Of a stretch of DNA of 64,000 bases, positions 11,064 through 22,225 are shown piece after piece. The stretch is from Colias croceus (Eukaryota; Arthropoda; Insecta; Lepidoptera; Pieridae), in NCBI RefSeq assembly GCF_905220415.1, contig NC_059568.1, positions 8,742,001 through 8,806,000 of the forward strand. The letters run 5' to 3'. The notes under the pieces were generated by a model. The model was not told the origin of the DNA and ran no database searches. It was given only the letters and a program-made list of their open reading frames with translations. The position numbers and the translations under genes were made by a program. Numbering within the stretch: position 1 is the first letter of the stretch; each line of letters begins with the position of its first letter.

Positions 11064-11815
11064 TATACCCGGCCGCGGCGCGGCGAATGATGATTCCTAT
11101 GACACTGACAGTTATTCTCAAGAGACAAACTTGTAATGGCGTCACCATTAAATTAGAAACGTATTGGAGGCGTCTAAAAATAGCATTTATTAATTTTTAC
11201 GTAGCTTTATGCCATTACAATGATATTCCGTTGGAATTATAACAATTCTTAACATTTACGAGAAATTATATCAATCTGACTTTACGTTTACGTCCTACAA
11301 AACTTACATCGTTGGCATTTATCGACTAGTGCGGAGAGTATCGATAAACAAATTTCGATAATGAAAACGAGTTCACATTTTTTCCATGCTTATTTAGTTC
11401 ATTCACTATTGAATGGAACAGAAGATCGCAGCATAATTAATTAATTACCGTTCGCGTTAATTTTCTTACCTATGATGATATAAGTTTTTTAGACAAATTA
11501 AATGGGCTTCCATTTTCATGATAAAATAATATACACAGTGTTAAACGGGTTAAAAATTACGTGAAAATGATAAGGCGCATTTTTATTTTTCTAAATTTCT
11601 ATGCTAAAAACCTAAATTAATACAACAACATAATAGACGTTAAAAATTTTAGTTAAAAATTCATTTTATAATATTTGTAAAAACATGTTTACCGACGGGG
11701 CTGAATACAAACCACGCCTTTGCCTATAAAATAGTAAAGTATCGACACGACCCATCATACGAGCAATCACTAAGACGAACTGTCATAGGGATCATCATTC
11801 GCCGCGCCGGGTATA
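11064..11815. mobile_element. Non-autonomous DNA transposon (MITE) with GC-rich TIRs
   Basis: The left end TATACCCGGCCGCGGCGCGG at 11064 is matched inverted at 11783-11815 (ending GCCGCGCCGGGTATA). The pairing runs through GAATGATGAT and CCTATGACA, about 40 bp with small gaps. The 750-bp interior is AT-rich and non-coding. TA at each outer edge could be a TA target duplication as in Tc1/mariner, but TATA ends make this ambiguous. Confidence 0.65.
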
Positions 11816-12108
11816 TTTACCATATCCATGACAACTGATAAATACAGAAAAGGGAACTCCATAGGACCTGCTTCTAAAATATAAATAGGTAACCAAAAAT
11901 GTTACATGTGTAAATCACAACATCAATATGAATATGGTATAAATATTTTGTACAAGATATCTTGTAAATACCTCACTTACACATTATTACAGAAACAGAA
12001 ATACATAACCATTTATAAATTTGGCTTTCAATACATTATAAAATGTAAACCTAGTTGTTAACTTAAAAATATGTTGATATAAAACTAACAAGATATAAAA
12101 CCATTTTC

Positions 12109-13101
12109 CTACATAGCCCACATATAGAAGTAAATATCTTGCCAATGGTTCAAATATTGCAAGATTGGCCCACACACAAAGGACATTGCTGGTATTGTAT
12201 TTGATGTCGATTTTAAGAAGTTTTCAATGACATTTTTGGAATAACCATTGTACATTGGACTTCTCATCAAGTAAAGTACAAGGCTGAGCTTTCTGCGGCT
12301 TATTTCTAACCTTTGGTCATAGTTCAACTCTTCCATGTGCCGATTATACAGCCTGAAACTCGCAACATCCAAACCTAAAGCTATCAGCCACTGTTTCCAA
12401 GACTTTGTACCAAAAACTTTCATTGCAGCCAGATGTATTATTGGTTTTAACAAATGGAGTAATTCAGCATTCTTCAAGTCTTTTATTTGCAATGTGGAAT
12501 GTATAGTTTCATCCTTTATCTTAATTGGCTGCCAATCCCGTAGACCTACAGGTGGTGCACCTTCTACACGGCGAATCACTCTCCCTGATCTTTTCAATGT
12601 GAAAAATTCATTTGAATTGTCTTCAGATTCCATAGCCTCTGATACTCTTTTCTTTCTTTGTAAGGCTGGTATTGGAGGATGCTGAATTGTGATTTCTTTG
12701 AATCTGTACAATAGCACTAAAGCTGAGGAACACTTAAATAGTTGTAAGATTGTGGCTGCCGTCCATTTACCTCTTGTTCCCCATTTCTGCCTCACAACTA
12801 GTTCAACAAATACTTCACAATAGTGAGTAATTGTCAACCATAACTTTATTTGTTCTTGTAAACTGTAGTGTGGTATATCATTGCCGTAAGCATCTTTTAT
12901 GATTTTGTCATTAAATAATGATAATAGTTTTGATAAGGCATACACGAGTTCAGACACAATTGGTGATTTATTAATTTTCCCAGCTATAAAGTACGAGGAC
13001 CATGTCGCTACAGTTTCTACATCTGTTACGAGACTGGGATTCTTTATAACCCATTTTTGGTACGAACTAAATAGCTCTTTCAAGGAGAATTTTCTGTCCA
13101 T
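12109..13101 (-). CDS. Pex16: Peroxisomal membrane protein PEX16 (peroxin-16)
   Basis: 330 aa in one uninterrupted exon, close to the 336 aa of human PEX16. The ATG at 13101 (MDRKFSLKELF) is the first Met in frame; upstream codons to 13143 have no ATG. PEX16 is an integral peroxisomal/ER membrane protein that receives PEX3 and other membrane proteins in early peroxisome assembly. Family traits seen: the N-terminal YQKWVIKNPS block, a hydrophobic segment around 100-125 after WLTITHYCEV, the RKWGTRGKW basic loop, the RSGR/W-PI loop in mid protein, and a C-terminal RRKLSLVLYLMRSPMY block followed by a hydrophobic end. No frameshift or internal stop, so it looks functional. With no introns, it could be a retrocopy or a naturally intron-poor gene. 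Confidence 0.92.
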   Translation of the reverse strand: MDRKFSLKELFSSYQKWVIKNPSLVTDVETVATWSSYFIAGKINKSPIVSELVYALSKLLSLFNDKIIKDAYGNDIPHYSLQEQIKLWLTITHYCEVFVELVVRQKWGTRGKWTAATILQLFKCSSALVLLYRFKEITIQHPPIPALQRKKRVSEAMESEDNSNEFFTLKRSGRVIRRVEGAPPVGLRDWQPIKIKDETIHSTLQIKDLKNAELLHLLKPIIHLAAMKVFGTKSWKQWLIALGLDVASFRLYNRHMEELNYDQRLEISRRKLSLVLYLMRSPMYNGYSKNVIENFLKSTSNTIPAMSFVCGPILQYLNHWQDIYFYMWAM

Positions 13102-13159
13102 CTTACCGGCTTTCAGATCTCCGCTTCTCCGTTCTCGTCGCAATGTATTGATTGTTTAA

Positions 13160-13570
13160 CAGGCTAGTTACTCGATGACAGGAAAAAACATTTCATTTAA
13201 TTAAAATACGTTTTAATGATTATTGCCTAATATGAGGTACAAGCGAAGAATATAATATCATTTTCCTTAAGACAAGACGACAATTAAATTAAAAGGAATA
13301 TATTAATAATTGTTTGTAAAACAGTGTGAGAGCTGAGGTCCGAGGGCGAGCACACAAATGACATAATGTATAGATGCAAAATGCAAATGACCACAGTCCA
13401 CAGATCAAATGAGAATGACAAAGTACGAACCTTGGTACGAACCAATGTACGAACACGGAACACGCACAGATTAGCAATATTTACCAAGTAGATGTCAGAC
13501 TGACGAGAACACTAAACACTTGACCTCAAGAAGCTTATAATAATATATTTTAATCACTTACCTAATACAT
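13160..13570. other. Upstream flank of Pex16, probable promoter region
   Basis: The 5' flank of the minus-strand gene. No TATA box or initiator could be assigned with confidence. Short open frames on the minus strand have no recognisable content. Confidence 0.35.
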
Positions 13571-13760
13571 CTTTTTTTTTTTTTTTCAAGTGGGGAAATC
13601 TTGCCTAAGATACCCACGGCTCCCGGGGAAGGAGCCGTGGGTTATGTCGGATTCCTACCGACCAAAACCCCACCGTGTACCAACGCGCTGCTTTAGACGG
13701 GATGCGGGTACACATTCGCAATCTTCCGTTGGTAGTTAGACTACCAATGCGGGCGGAAAT
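13571..13760 (-). mobile_element. 3'-terminal fragment of a poly(A)-tailed retroposon
   Basis: On the minus strand a GC-richer 170-bp segment ends in a run of 16 A (13571-13586 on +). Just before the tail is a strong hairpin at 13613-13641 (CCCACGGCTCC paired with GGAGCCGTGGG). This is the layout of a 5'-truncated non-LTR element or SINE; the family is not certain. Confidence 0.55.
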
Positions 13761-13912
13761 CTAGTTAGATATATAATTTTTATAAAAATATAATATATCT
13801 GAATACATCGATTCCAATCCTAAACCAATAATAAAATTAGAATGTCTGTTTTTAACATTGAAATAAACGATGTTTTATTTCACTGACTGTAGCTGTTGTT
13901 TTAAAGAGTAAA

Positions 13913-14130
13913 GCCCCCAGTACACAATGGCCTATGCTGATCCTTTGCATGCCATAGCCATCGTGTACACGGGGCAATTGTATATGATGGCGGGCAATTG
14001 TCTGTCGTGGCGCGCAATCGGGGAGTTGTCGGTCGGTGAAAACGTGGTGAAAACAGAATGAAAATCGTTTAAAAATTGGTTTTTGAGTTTTTCGCGAAAA
14101 GAGAGACAGACAGACATGCGGAGGACTTTG
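13913..14130. repeat. GC-richer repeat with an imperfect terminal hairpin
   Basis: At 13918-13973 CAGTACACAATGGCC pairs imperfectly with GGCCATCGTGTAC-like sequence, followed by repeated GGCAATTGT words and GTGAAAACGTGGTGAAAAC. It looks like the end of a MITE or DNA transposon; the other end was not found. Confidence 0.3.
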
Positions 14131-14761
14131 TTGTATATTTTAAACACAGTTTTGAACAATTACTTAATATTCTTTAACATAAAATATACTGGAAGGAGAT
14201 ACTATGATTAAATACATCACCAAGACAACTTACAAATGACCACACCTTGGACCACACTATAATGACGAGTTCGATCTTTCCTAAGGATTACCAGCGCCGA
14301 TAAGCGCCGATAAGCGCTTATAAGTTTCAAGCTTTCTTTCTGAATACGCCCTATGGATCTTTCTTTTTGACACTGGCAATATCTTCTTGACTTACCAGAA
14401 AAAAAAGTCGTCCTTTGAAGTTTGATCTTTGGTCTTCTGTAGAGTGTTACGTAGTAACTAATACCTAATCTGTGGCAGAGTGTAGACGACTAGACCAAGA
14501 AGCTTATATCTAATACACTGGAGATTGCACTATGACCATTGACTTGTCACAAGAAAATATAACCTTGAATGACGTCAGTGTTGTTTTTTGTCTCTTTCTG
14601 TGGGTGACCACACTGGTTTGTATATTCAGGATTTTTCGAAATAGAAAAAACTAAAAATCATGGTCTATAAATAATAACGACATATATTTTTAACAGTATT
14701 ATTTATATTATAATATTACTGGCCATACTTTATAGGTACATACAATTTTAATTGGTATAGA

Positions 14762-14905
14762 ATGATAGTTTTAAATAACTCTTGGCTACAAAGCCTGGAT
14801 ATGAACCGATATATAGCATTAACATCCTTTGTAAATAGAGGAAAGTTGTGTTTTGCATCAGATGCTGTTTACCAAATTGTAAGCTACTCAGATCTTTCTT
14901 TTTAA
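14762..14905 (+). pseudogene. P-element/THAP9-like transposase C-terminal scrap (arm A)
   Basis: 47 codons including LTSFVNRGKLCFASDAVYQI, a pattern (FVNRGGL-x-PS/AS-x-x-V) I associate with the C-terminal region of P-element and THAP9 transposases. The frame closes after SDLSF. The same protein patch, open for longer, occurs in arm A' at 16629-16910 on the other strand. Confidence 0.45.
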
Positions 14906-15486
14906 ACGCGTTGCTTCGACGGGTCAATTTCAAGCCAAAATCATCAAAGAAAAACTGTTTATAATAAACGCCTTGCACAACTAAGTTTATTTTTCAAAAG
15001 GTATTTTTTTCGGGGTCGTAATCCTCAGTAATTTTACCCTTGATGGGCACGTATATATTTCTTTTTATTTTCCTTTTTGGAAAGCTGAAATACCTAAAAC
15101 AAAAAATATGAGGTAAGTTAAAAAAGTATAAATTTCAATGTAAAAACGAACAATCTTAGAATTACATATTATGAGTGCAATACCGATGTCGAGTGTTGTT
15201 TCATTACTAGTAAAAATCTTGAAAATGGTGTTCTAAATCTCATCATAATATTGTTATTACAATATATTCTCTTCACTATCCATAAAAACTCGTCATCATG
15301 GTTACCTTACTTGTTTATTTTGTTTATTGAAAACTTGTTGAAAAATGATTAAGTATTAGGAAAATAACAAATTTAACATGACTGCTTTCTAAAATGATGC
15401 AAAATTTTACAATTTTTGCCATTGAAATGATTCTTAACAGGTAAATGCAGCAGTATTGAGGAATATTGTAAATAACGTAAATATAC

Positions 15487-15557
15487 ACTTGCCTGTGAAA
15501 TTCTATGCCAGAATTTGGTGTCCAAACACTTCTGCAATTTTTCACAATGCAATACAT
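15487..15557 (-). pseudogene. THAP-like zinc-finger start (arm A)
   Basis: ATG at 15557 then YCIVKNCRSVWT and GIEFHRQ: the C-x4-C and FH spacing of the first half of a C2CH THAP domain. The second half is missing; an AG/GCAAGT at the end could be a GC-type splice donor. It faces the transposase scrap in the same arm, so the arm itself is rearranged. Confidence 0.4.
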
Positions 15558-16111
15558 TATTTATATTCGGAAAATATTTATTAAATACGCAACAATATTA
15601 ACTTAAATATTCGAAGCGACGCAATTTTTTTGACACTTATGCCATATTGTCAAAGTGAGAGTTGCTACCAAGAAGCTTATATCTAATACACTGGAGATTT
15701 CGGTATGAACATTGACGTGTAACAAGAAAATATTGCCCAGTTCATGTTTTTTATCACTTTCACACCTAACTTGGTATTGCCCCTGTTAATACGAAGTTTT
15801 CCCAAGGCTACTATGTATGCTGTAATATTCTGTGCAAAAGGTTAGTTTTTGTACATGAGTTTGTTGATAAATTGCCAACAACGTCATTCAGAAGCATTGT
15901 TGGATGAGACAATTATTATTTATGCTAAATAAACTAAGTATCTGAACCAATTATTAAAAAGCGATACTCCCTGATTATGGGTAGTCACCATAATAAAATT
16001 GTAGCAACTCTCACTTTGTCAATATGGCATGTGTGTCAAAAAAATTGCGTCGCTTCGAATATTTAAGTTAATATTGTTGCTTATTTAATGAATATTTTCC
16101 GAATATAAAGA

Positions 16112-16180
16112 ATGCATTGTATTGTGCAAAATTGCAGAAGTGTTTGGACACCAAATTCTGGCATAGAATTTCACAGGCAA
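16112..16180 (+). pseudogene. THAP-like zinc-finger start (arm A')
   Basis: Inverted copy of the 15487-15557 scrap (MHCIVQNCRSVW, GIEFHRQ), again ending at CAG/GCAAGT. Two differences near the start (Y/H, K/Q) show independent drift of the arms. Confidence 0.4.
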
Positions 16181-16628
16181 GTGTATATTTACGTTATTTA
16201 CAATATTCCTCAATACTCCTGCATTTACCTGTTTAGAATCATTTCAATGGCAAAAATTGTCTAATTTAGCATCATTTTAGTAAGCAGTCATGTTAAATTT
16301 GATAATTCCCTAATACTTTATCATTTTTCAACAAGTTTTCAATAAACAGATTTAACAAGTAAGGTAACCATGATGACGAGTTTTTATGGATAGCGAAGAG
16401 AATATATTGTAATAACAATATTATGATGAAAATTTAGAACACCATTTTAAAGATTGTTACTAGTAATGAAACAACACATGACATCGGTATTGCACTCACA
16501 TGTAGTTATAAGATTGTTCGTTTTTACATTGAAATTTATACTTTTTTAACTTACCTCATATTTTTTTGTTTTACGTATTTCAGCTTTCCAAAAAGTAAAA
16601 TAAAAAGAAATATATGTGCCCCTCAAGG

Positions 16629-16910
16629 TTACTGAGGATTACGACCCAGAAAAAAATACCTTTTGAAAAATAAACTTTGTAAAGTTAGCTGAAATTTGTG
16701 CAAGGCTGCTATAAACAGTTTTTCTTTGATGATTCTGGCTTGAAATTGACCCGTCGAAGCAACGCGTTTAAAAAGAAGATCTGAGTAGCTAACAATTTGG
16801 TAAACAGCATCTGATGCAAAACACAACTTTCCTCTATTTACAAAGGATGTTAATGCTATATATCGGTTCATATCCAAGCTTTGTAGCCAAAAGTTATTTA
16901 TAACTATCAT
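16629..16910 (-). pseudogene. P-element/THAP9-like transposase C-terminal scrap (arm A')
   Basis: 93 codons from an ATG at 16910 with the FVNRGKLCFASDAVYQIV patch and a longer open continuation (LLFKRVASTGQFQ). It is the inverted partner of 14762-14905 and the better preserved copy. No DDE catalytic region is present. Confidence 0.45.
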
Positions 16911-17523
16911 TCTATACCAATTAAAATTGTATGTACCTACCTATAAAGTATGACCATAATATTATAATATAAATACTGTTAAAAATATATGTCGTTATTA
17001 TTTATAGACCATGATTTTTAGTTTTTTCTATTTTGAAAAATCCTGAATTTACAAACCAGCGTGGTCACTCGACAGAAAGAGACAAAAAACATGACTGACG
17101 TCATTGAATGTCATAGTTTCTTGTTTCAAGTTAATGGTCATAGTGCAATCTCCAGTGTATTAGAGGATATAAGCTTCTTGGTTGCTACAATTTTATTATG
17201 GTAACTACCCATAATCAGGGAGTATCGCTTTTTAATAATTGGTCCGATACTTATTTTATTTAGCAGAAATAATAATTGTCTCATCCAACAATGCTTCTGA
17301 ATGACGTTGTTGGCAATTTATCAACAAACTCATGTACAAAAACTAACCTTTTGCACAGAATATTACGGCATACATAGTAGCCTTGGGAAAACTTCGTATT
17401 AACAGTGGCAATACCAAGTTAGGTGTGAAAGTGATAAAACACAACAATTTTCTTGTTACACGTCAAATGTTCATACCTGTGGTTCATACCGAAATCTCCA
17501 GTGTATAAGTTATAAGCTTCTTG

Positions 17524-19440
17524 CTGTAGACTATAGAGGTCAGCCGTCAGTATTTGAATCCCACTTGAAAGTTGAAAATTTGAATCCAATTTTGGCAATT
17601 GGCAGTTGGAACCACGTTGGAACCACAGAGCAAGTAATGCAAGTAATATGTTGGAACTTGGAGTTTGGACTATAGAATATGATTTATGATCTGCGCTTTC
17701 CTGATAAAAATGTATTTTGTGATAAATCTAATGGTTTTCGTTCTGTAAAAGTGCGCTGGAACCAGGCTCTGACCAAACCGCAAAAAATAATGGTCGATAT
17801 AAACTTACGGCCATCTGAAAATCTTGAAAAAACAAAGGAGGTACGCAATTCAACATTTCCAAGCATTTAAATAGAGTGGTCCACATGGCACCACCGTCCA
17901 CCACATTTTCAGTTCTGATTCAGAGTTCATAATGTTTATGCTAATATACTTTGTATTATTTATATTATGTATTAATGTGTAATTATGTAAAAAAATTGTG
18001 AAAATATAAATAAATTTTGAATTTGAATTATTATTCCACAGGTCGTGCTTCTTGGGTGGAGGTTTCAAATTCACAACCGGCTAAATTGGATCATGCTGAC
18101 TACCAATTGGATTGTTGTGCATATACTACCTACATAAAGAGGAGCAAATGTGGGAGGATATTTAACAGTTGTGGTCTTAATATCAAGAAAAAGAAAATTC
18201 ACCAATAAGGTTACCCATAAAACTTCTGATGTGCATTTAAATCATCCATGTCGAGGCACAGCTTAGGACTTTCAAGTAAAACCTTTCGGGGATAGTGGGT
18301 ACTGTGTACAGGTGCATGTGTATGGCTGAGGTTCATATATATCTTTTCTGCCATTTTTTTTCTGCTTTACTAGACGTTTTCTCAAGTGGTGGCTGCTTTG
18401 TTGATAAGTTAATGATTTGTGAGCTTGTTTGCTGATCTTGGTTGATGTTGATCCGCAACATGCTATTCATTGTATGAGTGCATTCCAGCTCATGAAGAGC
18501 ACATATGTGCTTGCTTATAAGCTTTTGCAGAGTGATGAATCTTTTCAAACTTATTTCAAATTTTAGAAATATTTGAGTATTTATATGAATATTTTGTGGT
18601 ATGTTTTACTAAAATATACTACAAAAATTTTCTAAACATCTTCATCTTAACAAGTCCAAATTAAAATGAAAAATTTATTTTTTCTGTGAATAATACCACT
18701 GCTGATTAAAATCTGCTCTTTAAAATAATGTGATTTGCTGAATGCCTTCTTTTTGAGCATATAAAATGTGCTTTTGCAGCATTGTTGCTTTCGTCCATTG
18801 GTACAAATGATTGGGTGTAGCTATCGCTTTATTTGACACTACCACTAGTTGGATTCGCCAGACATGTCAAGTTGCTTCCTATCACATAGCCCTTTACCAT
18901 GTAAATCTCCCTCCGTACAGAAATCCTGTTTAAAATAAAACAGATCAATAATTTACTTAAACCTGTTTTGAAATGGTGGGGTGCATGGTGACATCTATGA
19001 CTTCTTCTTTAAAGTTATATTGTATTTTCAGTTTACGGGGGGTAACAGTGGAGGGAGGGGATATTCTATTAAGTATAGTGTTGATGTTAATATTATAAAA
19101 TATTAGAAGATATAAAATTTTGCAGCGTCATGTTTTAGTTCATTATAATTTCGAGAGAACTCTGGTCGTTGTTTTAGTGAAATAACTGGGAAGCCATTCG
19201 ATCCACAAAGATTTAATTGTCTGCAATATTGCAATGAATAATTCTGTCATCATCCAAATTCTACTCTTTTGATAATTTAAAATACATTATATAAATTAAA
19301 ATACAGTAGAGTAGTAGTTTATCAGCCATTCTCATGGCTTGCAATACATGAAATGAAATACGTTTATTATGGATACATAAAAGATACAAATAAAATAAAA
19401 CAAGAAACTTAAATCAAACTTAAATATATGTATGCCACAA
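17524..19440. other. Non-coding DNA with retroposon-tail-like segments
   Basis: A tail-like sequence (ATAAATAAATTTTGAATTTG) at about 18006-18028 resembles the end of a LINE or SINE. Short open frames at 17679-17870 and 18017-18208 are open but not recognised. Nothing else is supported. Confidence 0.4.
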
Positions 19441-19509
19441 AAGGCCTGCCACTCAGTGCAATACACTGATTTTCAGTGGTTGCCTTAGGATGCCTTGCTG
19501 ACAGTGCAT

Positions 19510-20557
19510 GTATTTTTTGCTCAAAACTGCATAAGGTCATCTATAGTACATCTATAGTAGAATTAATTTTTTCTTCCATATTAGCCAACGTGTTCCTGAC
19601 AACTTCTTTTCGATACAATGACTTGAAGTTTTTAATGACACCTTGGTCTATAGGCTGTAATTTTGATGTGTTATTGGCAGGCAGGTAACGTATTTTAACA
19701 GCCTTCATTTATGGAATATCATTATGAGCTGTACAATTACATATCAAGGAACACCAAGATTTTTCTTTTTTCTTTGGCCATTTTTTATGTCAATGTTTAT
19801 GAGCCAGTTTTTGAAAATTGCAGAAGTCATCCATGCTTTCGTATTCGCTTCATATTGCAGTGGTAGTGATATACATTTTGAAAAACGACGAGGTTTTTTA
19901 GATTTGCCGATGACTAATGGTGAGAGTTTTTCTTTGCCCGACATATTTGCTCCTAGCAATATAGTCAAACGTTCCTTGCTATGCTTCCCACCATGGCATT
20001 TATCATTTTTAAAAGTTAGAGTCTTATCAGGAAGACATTTAAAAAACAGGCCTGTTTCGTCAGCATTGAACATATTGTCATGTTGGTAACCATGTAACAA
20101 ATCTTGCAATGCACTTTTCCATTTGTTACAGGTTTTAATGTTGACACTTGCACTTTCCCCACAAACTTATTTAAAGACAAGGTCCTGTCTTCTTTTGAAT
20201 TTTTATCTTTTGAATCATTGGGAATCGTTAGATTCCCAATGATTTAGAGAATATTTGGGCTTTTTCTTGTAACAGTGGTCCACTAACGCTGATATTTTGG
20301 CTGCGACACTGCTCAAACCATTTAAGTAAGCATTCCTCAAAGCCCGGATATTTTACAATTCGTCGTCTTTTGCAGGAGAAATTTTGACCATTTTGTATTT
20401 TCTCATGATATCTGATTCATTTTTTATTATTGTTGAAAGAGTACTCACTTGCAGGCCAAATTGTTCAGCAACAGCTTTCTTTTTGACACCTCTTCACATC
20501 TTCGAGCACTTTTTCAGCAAGACTTTAAGTTTTTAGTTTTCGTTTCACAGCACTCAT
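19510..20557 (-). pseudogene. Tigger/pogo-type transposase, degenerate
   Basis: Read from an ATG at 20557: a CENP-B-like helix-turn-helix start (SAVKRKLKT, then a stop; VLEDVK, frameshift; KKAVAEQFGLQVSTLS), then a DDE region. The first catalytic Asp is present in NADETGLFFKCLPDKTL (about 20054), followed by GANMSGKEKLSPLVIGKSKK. The second site reads CNCTAHNDIP, where the family has DNC, so that Asp is lost, and a stop follows. The third block LQPIDQGVIKNF (about 19650) is present. Several stops and frameshifts make this a clear pseudogene of the pogo/Tigger group (Tc1-mariner superfamily). Confidence 0.8.
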
Positions 20558-21085
20558 GTTAACTGTTGTACTAATTGATGTGTATTGCAGTAGAACCAAA
20601 CTACTTCTAACAGTATTTAAGTCGAAAACAAATTACTTGCTTAGCTAAATTTCAAAGGAAATCAAAATTCGACACCTGATACCAATCAAGCAAACACGTG
20701 TTTACGTGAGTCATAAATTAATTATCTTATTCTCCTAAAATGTTTTCTAAGAAACAATAGTGTACTTACATTGTCGGCAAGTTCTTAAAAGTCGTTAACT
20801 TATGATTGTTCGAACAATAGAGGTACATACCTCGTTTTGTTGATCTGCTATGTATGTAAGTTTTTAAAAGTGAACAATCTATTCTATATACATATATTAA
20901 ATCTGTAGAAGAGTCAATTCTGTACATTGAAAATATTGAAAAAATAAATAGCAGGGGGGGGGGGGGGTGTTATTGGTAAGTAATAGGTAAGTAACTATAA
21001 ATAAGTAATACTGATGAAACAGGTACATATGACCATGAGCAATATCAAATAAAAATCAAGTACAAACAAAAAAACCCTTCAGCAA

Positions 21086-21337
21086 TTATTGCTGATGAAA
21101 GTCTAAATAACAATTTCTGTTTTTAGTAAGGCACAAATATATTTGGCACGAAGTGCACTTGAAATAAGTTTTATTAAAATGAAATAGTCTGCATCGGTTT
21201 ATATTGTCTATTATATATATATTGTCTTCTTTTACTAGAACATGGGAACTTCCTCTACCCATTTCTTTGAGTTCGTAGTCTTGTTTAATGGGACAATCGC
21301 GAGGGATTCGATCATAGAAATCTAAATAACAAGGCAC
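21086..21337 (-). pseudogene. piggyBac-like transposase C-terminal Cys-rich fragment
   Basis: 83 codons with a C-terminal cysteine cluster (CRLFHF, FKCTSCQIYLCL, RNCYLDFH), the pattern of the piggyBac C-terminal zinc-binding domain, preceded by GRGSSHV. There is no ATG at its start. It lies on the same strand as the piggyBac core fragment at 23290-23566, about 2 kb away, so the two are probably halves of one insertion-split element. Confidence 0.5.
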
Positions 21338-22140
21338 TAAAAGTCGTATGCACGCGTGACATTGTCGCCGCTCAGGTGGTTACCATACCACAAGTGCGTT
21401 CGTCGCTGTTCAGTTGCTCTAGAAACGTGCGTGTGTAAACATGGTGTGTTTCAGCATTTCCCATTGTGGAAATACTTCCACAAGTTTTAATTATACTAAT
21501 AAAGGAATAACATTTTATCGGTATATATTTTTTTTAGAAATAATGCCGTTTTTCCTTAAAATTAAAGAATATTTACAAGTAATACGAATGACACAATCGA
21601 CCGTTCCTCGTATCACGTTTAGCTATACATTGCCTTTTACTATTGTCAACATCTGACAGGTCGGTGGTTTTATCTGCCAGATGTTATCAAATGACAATTA
21701 CAAAAAGCAATGTACTGCATTGTAAACGATAAAGAGTAAATAGTCGCAAGCTAGTGATGTGATATTGTGTTAAAAAATTGTGTTAAAATATAATTTATAA
21801 TTAGTAGTTAACTAGGTTTTTATTTATTTCAATATAAGTCTTATGACGACTGATGGAATAATTGGATTATATTTTTATTTTAATTTTTTTTTTATTTTTA
21901 TAACTGATATAGTTATAACTTTTTTAACTAAGTACATCGATACAATCATTTTCGGACAATTTTACCGTCGACACAGAATCACATTAATTAAATTTACAAT
22001 AATGACATAATGTAAAGGACATTCTTCGTTTAGGTTGACAAAACTATTTTGTATTAAATATATTCTTTGTAGATTTCCACATGTCCTGACATTAAGGACA
22101 AATAGACATCCGCGACTAGGAAAAAAAAATTGTTAATTTA
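21338..22140. other. Insert between piggyBac halves, with a possible THAP-like start
   Basis: At 21441 (+) an ATG opens MVCFSISHCGN and GITFYR, similar to the start of a THAP domain, but the Cys spacing (five residues) is off. An imperfect hairpin spans about 21627-21716 (ACATTGCCTTTTACTATTGT against the reverse of ACAATTACAAAAAGCAATGT). No solid gene call. Confidence 0.3.
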
Positions 22141-22141
22141 A

Positions 22142-22225
22142 TCGGTGTACATACATAAAAAAATACAAAAAAAAAACATACCGGCCGAATTGATAACCTC
22201 CTCCTTTTTTTTGAAGTCGGTTAAT
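22142..22225 (-). mobile_element. Terminal fragment of the GACTTCAAAA MITE family
   Basis: Reverse-strand match to the 5' end of the family seen intact at 24533-24779: CCGACTTCAAAAAAAAGGAG, then GGTTATCAATTCGGCCGGTA, a T-rich run and TGTACACCGATTA. The 3' half is missing. Confidence 0.7.

Larger units (their letters stand above)
14494..17523. mobile_element. Large A-B-A'-B' foldback, P-element/THAP-related
   Basis: Block A (14494-15668) is matched by its reverse complement A' (16001-17182), and block B (15669-16000) by B' (about 17179-17523). Each block starts or ends with the same 31-base terminal motif (CAAGAAGCTTATATCTAATA, then CACTGGAGATT) at 14496, 15669, 17182 (inverted) and 17523 (inverted). 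Arms are nearly identical apart from scattered changes and small indels. Coding scraps inside resemble a THAP zinc-finger start and a P-element/THAP9 transposase C-terminus. It reads as two overlapping TIR elements or a rearranged inverted dimer. Superfamily assignment is inference from those scraps. Confidence 0.6.

Noticed and set aside
12335..12685. 116-codon plus-strand frame in Pex16
   Set aside because: Antisense shadow of a conserved gene.
13102..13143. 14-codon N-terminal extension of Pex16
   Set aside because: No ATG in it; MDRKFS at 13101 is the first Met and fits the family length.
20956..20967. G-run in AT-rich DNA as a regulatory or quadruplex element
   Set aside because: A single homopolymer run without further G tracts; more likely a simple repeat.
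21441..21656. THAP-domain gene start
   Set aside because: The first two Cys are spaced by five residues and the rest of the domain is absent; kept only as a hint inside the spacer entry.
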